64,000 bases of DNA. It comes from a virus. Below the pieces are notes generated by a model. It made no database searches. It was not told where the DNA came from and was given only the letters and a program-made list of their open reading frames with translations. The stretch lies in IMG/VR virus record IMGVR_UViG_3300032116_000082, positions 30,272 through 94,271 of that record, one strand, 5' to 3'. Each line of letters begins with the position of its first letter. Position 1 is the first letter of the stretch. Below, piece after piece: positions 11,125-20,680 of the stretch. The position numbers were made by a program, and so were the translations under genes.

Positions 11125-11156
11125 GGCGCACCGTACCTGAATGGGCACGGGACGCC
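11125..11156 (-). terminator. Probable intrinsic terminator or attenuator before the 235-aa tail gene
   Basis: On the coding strand a hairpin with stem GGCG/CGCC and inner stem CCGTGCC/GGTACGG (one G-U pair), separated by a 2x2 internal loop, is followed directly by TTTTT. It lies 92 bases after the tape-measure stop and 23 bases before the next start codon. It could end the tape-measure transcript. Because it also lies downstream of the repeated CGACTTATT motif, it could act as an attenuator instead. Confidence 0.55.
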
Positions 11157-11186
11157 GTTTTGCACTCCGAAACTCCCCAAACGACA

Positions 11187-11221
11187 CTCCCCGTGACTCT
11201 AATAAGTCGAGTCACGGGGAG
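11187..11221 (-). repeat. Perfect 13-bp inverted repeat enclosing a CGACTTATT motif
   Basis: CTCCCCGTGACTC pairs with GAGTCACGGGGAG with no mismatch. The loop is nine bases and carries most of the repeated CGACTTATT motif. It sits in the 131-base gap between the tape-measure gene and the next tail gene. It has no T-run directly after it, so it is not a standard terminator; an operator, RNA-processing site or structured 5' leader is possible. Confidence 0.7.
11201..11209 (-). promoter_or_regulatory. Repeated intergenic motif CGACTTATT, copy 1
   Basis: Exact 9-base match on the coding strand, located in the loop of a perfect hairpin, 99 bases before the ATG of the 235-aa tail gene. This distance is longer than for the other copies. 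It is a candidate phage late promoter core or RNA-processing site. Confidence 0.5.
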
Positions 11222-11232
11222 CTGAGCGTAGG

Positions 11233-14200
11233 TTAGCGTCGGATATCGAAGGCGCTGCCTGCTCCTCGTAGTTCGTTCCGGATCGCGTCAGCCACTAGGG
11301 CCGCTACCTTCTGCTCATCCTGACCAGGAGCCGCATTGACCGTGATATTCATGGACACATTTCCGCCGCTGCTCGAGCTGTTCGCACCAAACGGACGGAA
11401 CGTCGGCACCACAAAGCCCGTCGGGACATTCATGAACCGGCTATCGAGCTGCAGCATCCGCGTCTGATTCTCAACCGCTTGAATCTGCTGTCGCGTATTG
11501 CGTTCGATGAGTTCCAGCGCGGTGATCTGCTTTTCGCCGTCCTCCACATTCTTCTTGAGCAGGCCACCAACCAGACCACCAAGCACACCACCAATAGCAC
11601 CACCCACCGGGCCGAGCGGTGTCATCGTCCCAATCATGGCCCCTATCGAGGCCCCTTCCTGGGCGAAGTTGGCGTCCTTATACGGGGAGTTGTTGTTGCC
11701 GATCTGCCCACCGGCCAGGGAGCCCGCCAGCACCAAGGCCGCTTCCCCAGCGGACTTCCAGGAACCCCCGCGAGAACTGGTACTGATCGACGAATTGCCA
11801 CCGCGCGTCCCCTGGGCATCCATGGTGCTCGTGCCCAGTGTGACGCCGACGCGATCAACCGGCGTCCCGCCGGACAGCAACGCCCCACCAGCGGCTGCCG
11901 CCGCTCCAGCTGCCGCTGCGGCCGTACCCTCGGCACCAGCCCCTGCAACTCCCCCGCCCACCGGACTGATGTTCGTGGCGCTCAGCGCCCCTTGCAGGGC
12001 GTTTCGTAGTTCGATCGAGGCATCACGCACGCCGTTCCGGAATCCTGCCTCGATGTGGGTTTCCGTCGTCAACGCCCCGTTATTGAAGCCGTCACGGAGC
12101 ACCGAACCAAGTACACCCGTTTCACTGAACGCCCGACGCATAAAGACATCGACCAAACGAGCCTGTGCCGCCTGGCCCATGGCCTCGAACATCTGGTTGC
12201 GCCCTTCCACATTGAAATTCCGATACGACATCAACACATTGCGCATCGGATTGGTCATGTCCTGGACCAACTGCATCGCCTCGTCCTGGCGACGACGCGT
12301 CAACTGACCATCCAGCGTGGCGACCGTATTATACTGGGCGGCCATGCGTTCCCGATCGGCCGTTGACTGCGTGTTGGCAAAATCCCGCCGAGCCTTCGCG
12401 AGCGCCTGGTCCTTCGGCGTGCCGTCAGGCATCAGGTTGGCCTCGGCGAGCGCGGCATCGCGTGCAATCGTCGCCTGGGCGATCTGATTATTATAGGCCA
12501 GCTGGGCGAGTGCCTGCTGGGAATTCAACGTGACCATCGGATTCCGCGGATCGAGCTGCTGCAAGGCAAAATCCCCCTGCAACAGCGCCTGCTCTAGCGT
12601 GAACCGCCCCTGGGCATTCGCTCGAGCATTGTCCGCCTGTACCTGAATCTCGTTACGCTTCCTTTCGCGCTCGACTTCGGCGAGAATCATGTCGTCAAGG
12701 ACCTTGCGCGCCTTCTCCCGGCGCTCGGCCAGCGTGCCCTCGAGTTTGGCAAGTGCGTTCAGCTGTTCTTTGGTCTTTACATCGCCAAAGGCACCCAAGG
12801 CATCCAGAACGTTTTGCAGCTCCTTCGCGGCGACCTGCAGTTCCTCCGGACTATCCGACCGCAGCCCGAACGAAATGACGTCGGTCAGCCCCTTCTGCGT
12901 CGCCGCCACATACTGCTGCCGCATCGCATTGAGCTTTTCGATGTCCCGCTTCCGTCCACCGCTCAGCGCAGCGATCACCGCGGGATCATTGGCGATGCCT
13001 GCCCCAAGTGCGCCGCTTCGGACACCGCCTTCTTCAACTTGAATCTGGCGCAGGACCTCAGCATCTGCACCAACTGCCGTGCCACCCGACAACACGCTCG
13101 CTGCCAGCTTCGCACGATCCGTCAGCAGGCGAATCGGCACCTGATCCATTCCAATCAACATCTGCCGAGCCGCCTGCGCCCGAGCACCGACCGAGTCAAA
13201 CCCCGTACCGTATTGCGCCGACAGCCGCTCTTCCGTACCGATCTCCGCCATACGCGACGCAAACTGCATGATCGGCTCGAACATCCGATCCCGGATACTG
13301 AAGTCGAGCGCTTTAGAGGTAACCGCTGCCGCCTGAGACGTACGCGTCAAGCTGTCGTTCAGCTTGAGTAGACGGTCCTTGTACTCCTTCATCCCCGCCG
13401 TTTGGATATTGATGGCCTCGGCGGTCTTCATGAGTTCCGCGCGAGCCAAATCTACCGCTTGCTGGAAGGCCTCGACAAAGGCACCACCAGGCGTTGCGGC
13501 CTCACCCACCGTCCCCAGTCCGCGCTGAATGGCCTTGATCCGCTGATCGCCGTCGTTGCCAACGGCTTTGTTGATCACACCGATAAGGTCCGCGGCCAGC
13601 TGCCGCTGATTGCCCAGACGATAGTACGCTCCGGACAATTCACCCTGTTGCTGCATATTCAGGTTACCGGCCTGTGCAGCTGACTGAATAACGGCCTGCG
13701 GAGTAATGGTCTGATTTGACTGACGGAGCCGCTCTTCAGCCGCCTTGAGCTGAGACCGCTGGTTGGCATTTACGAGCAACTGTGTACGAGCGTACTCATC
13801 CAGCTGCTGCAGCTCCTGACCAAACGTGAGCCTCCCAGCCATGTCGGCAAACGTACCACGCGTCCCTGGGGCTCGTAGATTGTTGGCAAACATGAACTGC
13901 TGCCCAGCGTAGCTATACTGCTCAAAGAAGTCATTAAAGGAAAACCGATTGGTCACCTTCACCCGTCGGCCGGAGCCGGGCATACCATTGTAATCAACCA
14001 GCATCTCCTGTTCAGACGAGTTCTTCAGCGTCTTCATCAAATCACCGAAGGACTTGTCCACCTCGGAGAACAAATCAGCAAGGTCCTTGCGAAGACCAGA
14101 CGTCATGGTATCTGGTACCGCGAGGCCGTACGTTGCCGTTGAGCGGACCAGCGCCAGCGCCTCCGCCGCAAGCGCAGCCGGATCGCCGATGTTAGCAAAT

Positions 14201-17200
14201 CCAGGTAGCGCCGCGCTCAGGTTCTTGACAAGCTCCTCGAGCGTCCGATCATACTGCTGATTTTGCGGCAGCTTCCCTCGGTCAACCTGATCCTGGACCT
14301 GACCCGCCGCCGAAAGGAACGCCGTGCGGACCTGGCTGGACAGTTCGTTCGTGTCCATCCCGTACTGGGTTGCCCGCCGGGAATATTCCTGGAAGAAGTC
14401 AGATTCGCGGAAGGTCTGCAGGTCGAATTCATCCGGCGTACGGACATCAAACTGATCTTGACGATTCTGGAACCACTTCAAGATCCCCACAATCACCGCG
14501 ACTCCCGCAGCGATAGCGGCGATCGGCGCAGCATACCCAGCAACGCCCGCAGCGAGACCAGCGCCTCGGACCGCCGCACCACTCAGGAAACCACCGCCAG
14601 CACCAGACGCAAATTGCATCAGCCGCGGGGCCAGCGCGGATCCAATTCGCGCAACCGCGAAGCTGGCACCAGCCGCCGTCAACATTCCGGCAGGACTCGA
14701 TAGGCCCTCACCAGCAGCAGCGCCCGCACGCAGTCCGGTCTTGAGCAGGCTGGCCACACCGGTGTCGTTGAACAACGTCGAGGCAAGCTTCGTGAGGGAC
14801 GTATTGAACTGCGCCAGTGAGGCGGATACGGTATCCATGCGCAGCTTGACACGCTCTTGCGTGTCCCCGTAAGCCAGGGCGCTCTCGTTTGCGACCTTGA
14901 GGACCTTCGTGTTGTAGTCGTCGAGCAATGCCGCCGCCACGTTCGACTGACGGGCACCCGCGAACGTCGTCAGCAGCTGCTGTGCCTTGACCGTATCGCC
15001 GCTAGCCTTGAGCTCCTGATACCGGTTAGCAATATCTCCAAGAATGTCCTGCAACGGACGCAGCTCGTTCGGGTTATCCCCCGCCAGGTTAATCTTAAAC
15101 TGCTCCTGCAGCGCCTTGGCGACCTCAGGAGCACCGAGACGAGAGATGATGAACCGCAGGGACGTGGCCGCCTGCTCGCCAGTGACACGCGTCCGTTCAA
15201 TGATCGCCGTGGACGCACCGATAACCAAGTCGAGGGCGTCGACTGCGCCCAGGGCCTGTGGCTGCAGCTGTTGCGCGAGCGAGCCCGCCCGCTGGATTGC
15301 GTTGGAGAGGTCCTGCGCACTGACCGCGTACTGCGACTCAATTCGGGAAATACGATCCAGAATATCAAACGCGGTGACCTGCCGGTCCGTAATGTTCTGG
15401 ACCGCGATGAGCATTTCGGTTGCCTGCTGCGCATCAAGCCCGGCGCCAATCTGGGCGGCCAGCGAGGCCCGCGTCAGGCTGATCGTTTCATTGGGGTCCG
15501 CACCCGTCTGCGCAAACAGCTTGGCGGAGCGCATCGATTCCTGGACGGACACCCCGTATTCCGTAGCGGCGCTGAAAACGCCCGAACCGATCGCGGCAGC
15601 CTGACCGCCCGATCGGGTACTCAGCACACCTTGAATGTTCTTCAAGTCCGTTTCAAACTGCACCGCGGCAGCCGATGCCTGACGAATCTCGTTCGCGATC
15701 GTGTACAGTATTCCACCCGCCGTCATATAAGCGGCGAGGTTCTTGAACTTATTGACCACGCGGTCCATCATCGATCCGCCAGCTTCCGCGTGATCAATGG
15801 ACGCCTGCGTCACCTTCAGCAGGGCGTTGTACAGCTTGCCCAACTCGCCGTTGAGCTGCCCGTACTTTGCCTTGAGCTTGTCGACGGAGCGCTCGGCCTG
15901 TGGAACGTTCAGGTCGTCATACCGCTTCCCAATGAACTCCTGCAATCCGGCACGAGACTGCTCCAAGCTCTTGCGACGCGCCTGAATCCGTGGATCATCG
16001 CCTGTTAACAGGGCTGATTCGGCATCAATCGTTCGAAGCTTCTTCTCTGCATCCAAGATGGACCGATACTGATCACCGAACGCGTTACGCGTACGCGCGG
16101 CATCGATGACAGCCGTCGCGGCGGCAGACACCTCATTGTTCCGTCCGGAGAAGAACCGAGGATCGGAAGAACTCATCGCGCGGGCGTTCATCGCAAACGT
16201 CTGCATCAGTGCATCCATCTGCGCACTGTTCTGGGCAATCTGGCGCGAGGTGGTGCGCGTGGACATCTGCGCACCCACCTGGGCATCGAACGTGGCCAGA
16301 AGGTCCTGCGCACGCATCTGGGAATTGCCGATCTGATTCCGCCCACGCAGGATGAGCTCCCGCAGGACCGCCGGATCCGTCCCAAGGACAGGAGCGGTTC
16401 CAGACAATGCCGGGCTGCCGGTCAGTGTCGGCATCGTGTCGTCATACCGGACACCACGACCGCCGCCGTATGCCTGGCGATTGATCAGCCGGTCCAGCTC
16501 GCCCTTGGTCTTGATCTCCTCACGGGACAGCCGATCGGCGTTCTTATCTGCCAACGACGCCCCAGCCAGCCCACGCGTCGTCGCCAACGCATTGACCTTC
16601 TCCAAGGCTGCCGCATACGGCTTAAGAACTTCCGCCAGACGCTGGAACTCCTTAATGACCGGGTCAAACTGTACGGTCGCCAGCTCCGACATCGTCTTGT
16701 TAATGCGGGCCAGAGCGCCTTCGACCCCGTTCATAGCGTCCAGGAATTGCTTGGCGGCGGTCGTCTCGGCGGACATGGTCTGGCCGAGTTCGTTGACACC
16801 TTGCAGCGGATTGTCGAGCAAACGCGAACGGACACCGCCCTTCCGGACATAGGCCCGCTCCTTGGGATCCAGGAGCGCCCCGTCCATGATGTCGCCACCA
16901 ACGGCCATCGGCGACGTGCGATAGTAGTAGCGCCCGCCGAACTCCAGCTCACGCTGCCATTCAAGCATCTGTTCGCGCCGATAATCCGTGAAGTTCTTGG
17001 GATCTTCACGTGCCATGGTCTCATATCGCCGGAACATCTTCTCGGCAAAGGCCCGGCGCTGCTCCGTCTGTGGAGCAAACTCACCACCACGACTAATGAA
17101 CCCACGAAGCCACCGCTCACGAACCTCGCGATCCGGCACGTCGCGGTAACCGTCCATGAACGGCGCGGTATCAATGTCCAGGTTGGGATTGAAGGTCGGC

Positions 17201-19212
17201 AGCGGAAACGTCCCGCGCGGACGCGTCAGCTCAAACGCAGTTTTTGCGTCGTTGAACTGTCGCTGAAAGCGCCGTACGCCTCCAAGCGCACCCATCGCCT
17301 GGCGAGAATCCCGCGGAATGTTCCCGGCAATAACGGAGAGCAGGTTATTGCCCGTGATTTCGTCCGCCAGCTCCTTCGGGATAGCAGAGATCTGCCCAGA
17401 GCCCATCTTCTTGAGGGCCGCGGCATACTTGTTGAGCGTGTCGCGAACGTACTGTGCCAACGTGCGCGGCAGCAGCAGGGCTTCCTGCGTCAGATTGGGG
17501 TTCTCTGACGACAGGCTCTTCACGCGCTCCTGCGAGAAGTTGAGTTCTGCCAACTGGCGATTGATCTGCGTTTCCCGATCCCGCACCTGCTGTTGCGACA
17601 GATTCGGGTTGTTGATCGTGCGCTCGCGATCCATTTCGAGCTTCGCCCGCAACTGCGTGGCCGCCTGCATGACCCAGTTATTCGTATTGCGGAACGTCAG
17701 CTGGCCACGCTCGAGCTCCGCCTGTTCCAGCTTCTTCTGGTTTTCCCACGCCTGATTTTGGATCTCCTGGCGCTTGGTCGGGTCCGTCTCACTACGAAGG
17801 CTCTTGCCGTAAATGGCCCGCTGCTGCCGCAGCTGATCGATCTGCTCGTCAAGCGCCTTGCCCTGCGGACTAAAGGCGACACGTGCAGACATCCGCTCAA
17901 ACACTTGCGGAATGGCCATGACGCCAGCATCCGCCGCCCGCTGGAACATGCTGCCTTCACGCGTACTCAGCCCAGAGAGGAACTGGGCTGCCCGCCGCTG
18001 GGCGAGGGCCTCGTGGCTCTGCGGCGCCTGCTCAAACACCGCCTCCGCCTGGGCCCGCTGACGCGAGCTCATGAAGTTCGGACCCCCTGCTGGACTCGTA
18101 CGGAGCATCTCCGCATCCATCTGCTGGATGTGCTGCTCCATAACCATGGCTTCACCGCGCAGGTCGTCGAGCTTCTTGCGACGCTCCGCGATCGCCTGAA
18201 CCAGCCCCTCCTGGCCTCGGAACTGCTGTCCAGCTTTTGCCTTCGCCTCCAGGTTGGCTAGCTTCGTCTCATACGTGCGAAGCTGATCCTCCGCCGTCCG
18301 CATATCGGCGCGTACTCGGTCCAAGCTCTCCGTCTGAGACTGGCGCGAACGGCGCAGCTGCTCAGGGTCAGTGCCGTACGCGGTCTTACGAAACACATCG
18401 GCACCCCACTTCGCCTCACCGGGAGACACTTCGCCATAGTACTGCTGACCGCCGCCGCCCATCGCGAGACCATTGCGGACCGCTTCGGAAATAGCCGTGG
18501 CCATTCCTGCCGTCGCGTCGGCGATACCTGAACGCAGTGCGTCGGCAAGCCGTGCGGCACCGGTTTCGAACGCCTTGTTGATGACGGAGGCGTCGATGGC
18601 CAGGCCGGGCGTGCGGCCGGACGCCGTAGTTTCCCGGACGACCTGCGACTGCTCGACCAGGCGCCGACGACGGTCCGCCAACCGCTGACGAAGGTCACCC
18701 TTCGTCAGGTCAAACGGATCGTCCCCTTCGAACCCGCTGCCTAGGGCCGACCGCAACGCGCGAACGTGCTTGTCCGTGATGACCTTGGCACCCTTATCCA
18801 ACTCATCAAGCAGCTTATTGACCGTATCGATGTTGCGAATCTGCCGGTCGAATCGGGTAGGCACCGGACGGCTGCCGCCACCGCCCATGCCGGAGACCAT
18901 CTGCGCCAGCTTACTGATCGACTGCTCGAGCGCCGTGGTGTCGACCTGCACGCTTCCGCCACCACCGCCCCCGCCACCGTCGCCGCCAACTGCATAATTG
19001 ACACGCCCGCCCCCGCGGGAGAAGCCCTTGCTGACCGCCTGGCCAATCTCCTTGGACAGGCTCTCGAGGGACGTGGCGTTGACGCGCACGTCAAACTCTG
19101 CGCCTTTTCCAGACAGCTGCTGGATGGCAACAATGGTATCGTGCAGCTTCTGGAGCTCACCGAGCTTGTCCAGCTGCACAGAAATGAGATAATTCAACCC
19201 ACTTGTTGCCAT
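11233..19212 (-). CDS. Tail tape-measure protein (2659 aa)
   Basis: By far the largest alpha-helical protein here, just upstream of the tail-tip genes. The N-terminal 1100 residues are rich in Gln, Arg, Ala and Glu with long coiled-coil segments. Residues about 1185-1420 hold the conserved tape-measure core (AAVQFETDLKNIQ, then TEYGVSVQESMRSAKLFAQT and QAATSLRFIISRLGAPEVA), as in the TP901-type tape-measure family. Hydrophobic Gly/Ala stretches near residue 1560 and near the C-terminus (GPVGGAIGGVLGGLVGGLL) fit membrane-insertion segments. The start at 19212 has a GAGGA site seven bases upstream. With the usual rule of about 0.15 nm per residue, the tail would be close to 400 nm. No lysozyme motif was noticed. 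Confidence 0.93.
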   Translation of the reverse strand: MATSGLNYLISVQLDKLGELQKLHDTIVAIQQLSGKGAEFDVRVNATSLESLSKEIGQAVSKGFSRGGGRVNYAVGGDGGGGGGGGSVQVDTTALEQSISKLAQMVSGMGGGGSRPVPTRFDRQIRNIDTVNKLLDELDKGAKVITDKHVRALRSALGSGFEGDDPFDLTKGDLRQRLADRRRRLVEQSQVVRETTASGRTPGLAIDASVINKAFETGAARLADALRSGIADATAGMATAISEAVRNGLAMGGGGQQYYGEVSPGEAKWGADVFRKTAYGTDPEQLRRSRQSQTESLDRVRADMRTAEDQLRTYETKLANLEAKAKAGQQFRGQEGLVQAIAERRKKLDDLRGEAMVMEQHIQQMDAEMLRTSPAGGPNFMSSRQRAQAEAVFEQAPQSHEALAQRRAAQFLSGLSTREGSMFQRAADAGVMAIPQVFERMSARVAFSPQGKALDEQIDQLRQQRAIYGKSLRSETDPTKRQEIQNQAWENQKKLEQAELERGQLTFRNTNNWVMQAATQLRAKLEMDRERTINNPNLSQQQVRDRETQINRQLAELNFSQERVKSLSSENPNLTQEALLLPRTLAQYVRDTLNKYAAALKKMGSGQISAIPKELADEITGNNLLSVIAGNIPRDSRQAMGALGGVRRFQRQFNDAKTAFELTRPRGTFPLPTFNPNLDIDTAPFMDGYRDVPDREVRERWLRGFISRGGEFAPQTEQRRAFAEKMFRRYETMAREDPKNFTDYRREQMLEWQRELEFGGRYYYRTSPMAVGGDIMDGALLDPKERAYVRKGGVRSRLLDNPLQGVNELGQTMSAETTAAKQFLDAMNGVEGALARINKTMSELATVQFDPVIKEFQRLAEVLKPYAAALEKVNALATTRGLAGASLADKNADRLSREEIKTKGELDRLINRQAYGGGRGVRYDDTMPTLTGSPALSGTAPVLGTDPAVLRELILRGRNQIGNSQMRAQDLLATFDAQVGAQMSTRTTSRQIAQNSAQMDALMQTFAMNARAMSSSDPRFFSGRNNEVSAAATAVIDAARTRNAFGDQYRSILDAEKKLRTIDAESALLTGDDPRIQARRKSLEQSRAGLQEFIGKRYDDLNVPQAERSVDKLKAKYGQLNGELGKLYNALLKVTQASIDHAEAGGSMMDRVVNKFKNLAAYMTAGGILYTIANEIRQASAAAVQFETDLKNIQGVLSTRSGGQAAAIGSGVFSAATEYGVSVQESMRSAKLFAQTGADPNETISLTRASLAAQIGAGLDAQQATEMLIAVQNITDRQVTAFDILDRISRIESQYAVSAQDLSNAIQRAGSLAQQLQPQALGAVDALDLVIGASTAIIERTRVTGEQAATSLRFIISRLGAPEVAKALQEQFKINLAGDNPNELRPLQDILGDIANRYQELKASGDTVKAQQLLTTFAGARQSNVAAALLDDYNTKVLKVANESALAYGDTQERVKLRMDTVSASLAQFNTSLTKLASTLFNDTGVASLLKTGLRAGAAAGEGLSSPAGMLTAAGASFAVARIGSALAPRLMQFASGAGGGFLSGAAVRGAGLAAGVAGYAAPIAAIAAGVAVIVGILKWFQNRQDQFDVRTPDEFDLQTFRESDFFQEYSRRATQYGMDTNELSSQVRTAFLSAAGQVQDQVDRGKLPQNQQYDRTLEELVKNLSAALPGFANIGDPAALAAEALALVRSTATYGLAVPDTMTSGLRKDLADLFSEVDKSFGDLMKTLKNSSEQEMLVDYNGMPGSGRRVKVTNRFSFNDFFEQYSYAGQQFMFANNLRAPGTRGTFADMAGRLTFGQELQQLDEYARTQLLVNANQRSQLKAAEERLRQSNQTITPQAVIQSAAQAGNLNMQQQGELSGAYYRLGNQRQLAADLIGVINKAVGNDGDQRIKAIQRGLGTVGEAATPGGAFVEAFQQAVDLARAELMKTAEAINIQTAGMKEYKDRLLKLNDSLTRTSQAAAVTSKALDFSIRDRMFEPIMQFASRMAEIGTEERLSAQYGTGFDSVGARAQAARQMLIGMDQVPIRLLTDRAKLAASVLSGGTAVGADAEVLRQIQVEEGGVRSGALGAGIANDPAVIAALSGGRKRDIEKLNAMRQQYVAATQKGLTDVISFGLRSDSPEELQVAAKELQNVLDALGAFGDVKTKEQLNALAKLEGTLAERREKARKVLDDMILAEVERERKRNEIQVQADNARANAQGRFTLEQALLQGDFALQQLDPRNPMVTLNSQQALAQLAYNNQIAQATIARDAALAEANLMPDGTPKDQALAKARRDFANTQSTADRERMAAQYNTVATLDGQLTRRRQDEAMQLVQDMTNPMRNVLMSYRNFNVEGRNQMFEAMGQAAQARLVDVFMRRAFSETGVLGSVLRDGFNNGALTTETHIEAGFRNGVRDASIELRNALQGALSATNISPVGGGVAGAGAEGTAAAAAGAAAAAGGALLSGGTPVDRVGVTLGTSTMDAQGTRGGNSSISTSSRGGSWKSAGEAALVLAGSLAGGQIGNNNSPYKDANFAQEGASIGAMIGTMTPLGPVGGAIGGVLGGLVGGLLKKNVEDGEKQITALELIERNTRQQIQAVENQTRMLQLDSRFMNVPTGFVVPTFRPFGANSSSSGGNVSMNITVNAAPGQDEQKVAALVADAIRNELRGAGSAFDIRR

Positions 19213-19226
19213 GACGATATCCTCGG

Positions 19227-20336
19227 CTACCGAACGGTCAGCAAATCATCCAGCGCTTTCGTCAACTCCCGGTCCAAATCCAACAGGTCTTCCGCATGAA
19301 ACTGCCCGTTGTTATTGAACAAGAAGTTCATCGGTTGCGTACCACGTAACAGCAGTCCGACATTCTCATTGTTACGAGGCCCATAGTGCCAGGTGGGTTC
19401 CTTGTTTGCACCAGGATTTCCCGCCGTTTTCCGCCGCGCACCCGTGCCAAATTCCAAGTGCCGCCAAAAGCTTTTATAACGGGAACTAGTCGGCATACCC
19501 GTCAACATATAAGTCGCAGATGGAGTCGTCAGATCATCGACGACATTCATGGGGCCAAGGCCCACTCCCGCCAGGTTTCCGACTCTCCAATCCTGCACAA
19601 AATTGGCGTCGGTGATAATGCTCAGAAGCGCGATCATCTGACGGCGAAACACATTACCGGTCTTGAGGCTGAACGTATGCGATCGATACGTCTTCCCCTC
19701 AGGGCTCTTCTTGAGCTGCTTTATCATGCGCTCGTTGAGCTTCGTCAGCCGATCCCGAAGCTCCGCCGCACGATCCAAATCACCAGACACCTGTGCGTCG
19801 TTTAGACGATCCATGGTGCGGGCAATGGTGCCTTGTAACCCCACATCCTCCATACGCTTCTTGATCTGCTGGCTTGCAGGGCGCTCGACCCCCTGTTCTT
19901 TCAGCACCTGCATCTCGAGCGCCTTAGTCATATTCGCCAAATACCGCGCACGAACATTCTTTGCCACCGAGCGAAGGACTGCGACTTTCAGAATCCGCCG
20001 CACCACCTCATCGCCCTTTAACAAGTGCTGAAGGCCAGCAGCCGCACCATCAAAACCGGACGACGAAAAGGAGAACCGCACCTTAATCGTGAAGGAACCT
20101 GGAGGACTGGCAACCCGGAACGGTGTCTTTTGAGTGGCCTGAACCGCGATCTGTTGCTGCCGCTGTTCCGACGCCTGCGCGCCGCGACGCTTGGAGCGCT
20201 CAACCCGCTGACGACGATACTCCTGATACCACTGCTCACGGTTGTACTGCGGGCGAGGAAACTCCGGCGGCATCGGCTGCGACCGGAGCATCCCCTTGTC
20301 CATATTCCACTCGTCTAAGTCATCCGGCGGTGCCAT
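19227..20336 (-). CDS. Tail-completion-like protein between chaperone and tape measure (369 aa)
   Basis: ATG at 20336 has AAGGGG five bases upstream; a GTG two codons earlier is less likely because the site would be too close. The N-terminal 70 residues are Arg/Gln-rich, and residues 100-220 form charged helices. The C-terminal half contains WRHLEFGTGARRK, like the EFGT signature of HK97 gp10-type tail-completion proteins. Those proteins usually sit in the neck region, so finding this one between the G/T chaperone and the tape measure is unusual. The family link rests on this short motif and is tentative. The start lies three bases after the stop of the frameshifted T extension. Confidence 0.65.
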   Translation of the reverse strand: MAPPDDLDEWNMDKGMLRSQPMPPEFPRPQYNREQWYQEYRRQRVERSKRRGAQASEQRQQQIAVQATQKTPFRVASPPGSFTIKVRFSFSSSGFDGAAAGLQHLLKGDEVVRRILKVAVLRSVAKNVRARYLANMTKALEMQVLKEQGVERPASQQIKKRMEDVGLQGTIARTMDRLNDAQVSGDLDRAAELRDRLTKLNERMIKQLKKSPEGKTYRSHTFSLKTGNVFRRQMIALLSIITDANFVQDWRVGNLAGVGLGPMNVVDDLTTPSATYMLTGMPTSSRYKSFWRHLEFGTGARRKTAGNPGANKEPTWHYGPRNNENVGLLLRGTQPMNFLFNNNGQFHAEDLLDLDRELTKALDDLLTVR

Positions 20337-20338
20337 AC

Positions 20339-20680
20339 TCACCCCTTAAACTCTGGGACCCCTGCGAAATCCGCTTGCACGTTCTTCTTACCGGACTTGA
20401 TCGCCATTTCCCGCGTGTAGTTGGTGTACCACCGGTCAAGCTCCTCGTCGTCCTCGATGATATGCTCGTCCGGTTTATCAGACGGCAGCATGTTGTTGAG
20501 GGAGTCGTAAAACCGGGCGTACCCCAGCAGGGTTAACTGACCATCGTCTATGTCGTAGCCAGAACCGAGGCCGAAGAGCCGGAGTCCGTCTCCGCCGCAG
20601 GACTTGAATCGAGCCTGGAAGTCGGCGGAGCGGGCGATTCGTCGGATGGCTCGGACTCCCCACTGGACGAAGTCGTCTCC
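20339..20680 (-). CDS. T extension of the tail-assembly chaperone, reached by -1 frameshift
   Basis: In the -1 frame relative to the upstream chaperone gene there are 113 codons ending in TGA at 20339, just before the next gene. The segment includes DFVQWGVRAIRRIARSADFQ and, later, GYARFYDSLNNMLPSD and DRWYTNYTREMAIKSGKKN, which read as real protein. There is no ATG, GTG or TTG start with a ribosome site at its head, and without it a 206-base hole would remain between genes. This is the position and layout of lambda gpGT. The upstream limit of the open -1 frame is a TGA at 20732-20734. The likely slip site is the G5 run at 20679-20683 (GTGGGGGAGA), giving a fusion of about 433 aa. The exact slip site is inferred. 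Confidence 0.7.
   Translation of the reverse strand, partial: GDDFVQWGVRAIRRIARSADFQARFKSCGGDGLRLFGLGSGYDIDDGQLTLLGYARFYDSLNNMLPSDKPDEHIIEDDEELDRWYTNYTREMAIKSGKKNVQADFAGVPEFKG

Noticed and set aside
11102-11215. N-terminal extension of the 235-aa tail gene
   Set aside because: It would be translated through a terminator-like hairpin and part of the motif hairpin. The ATG at 11101 has a proper ribosome site.
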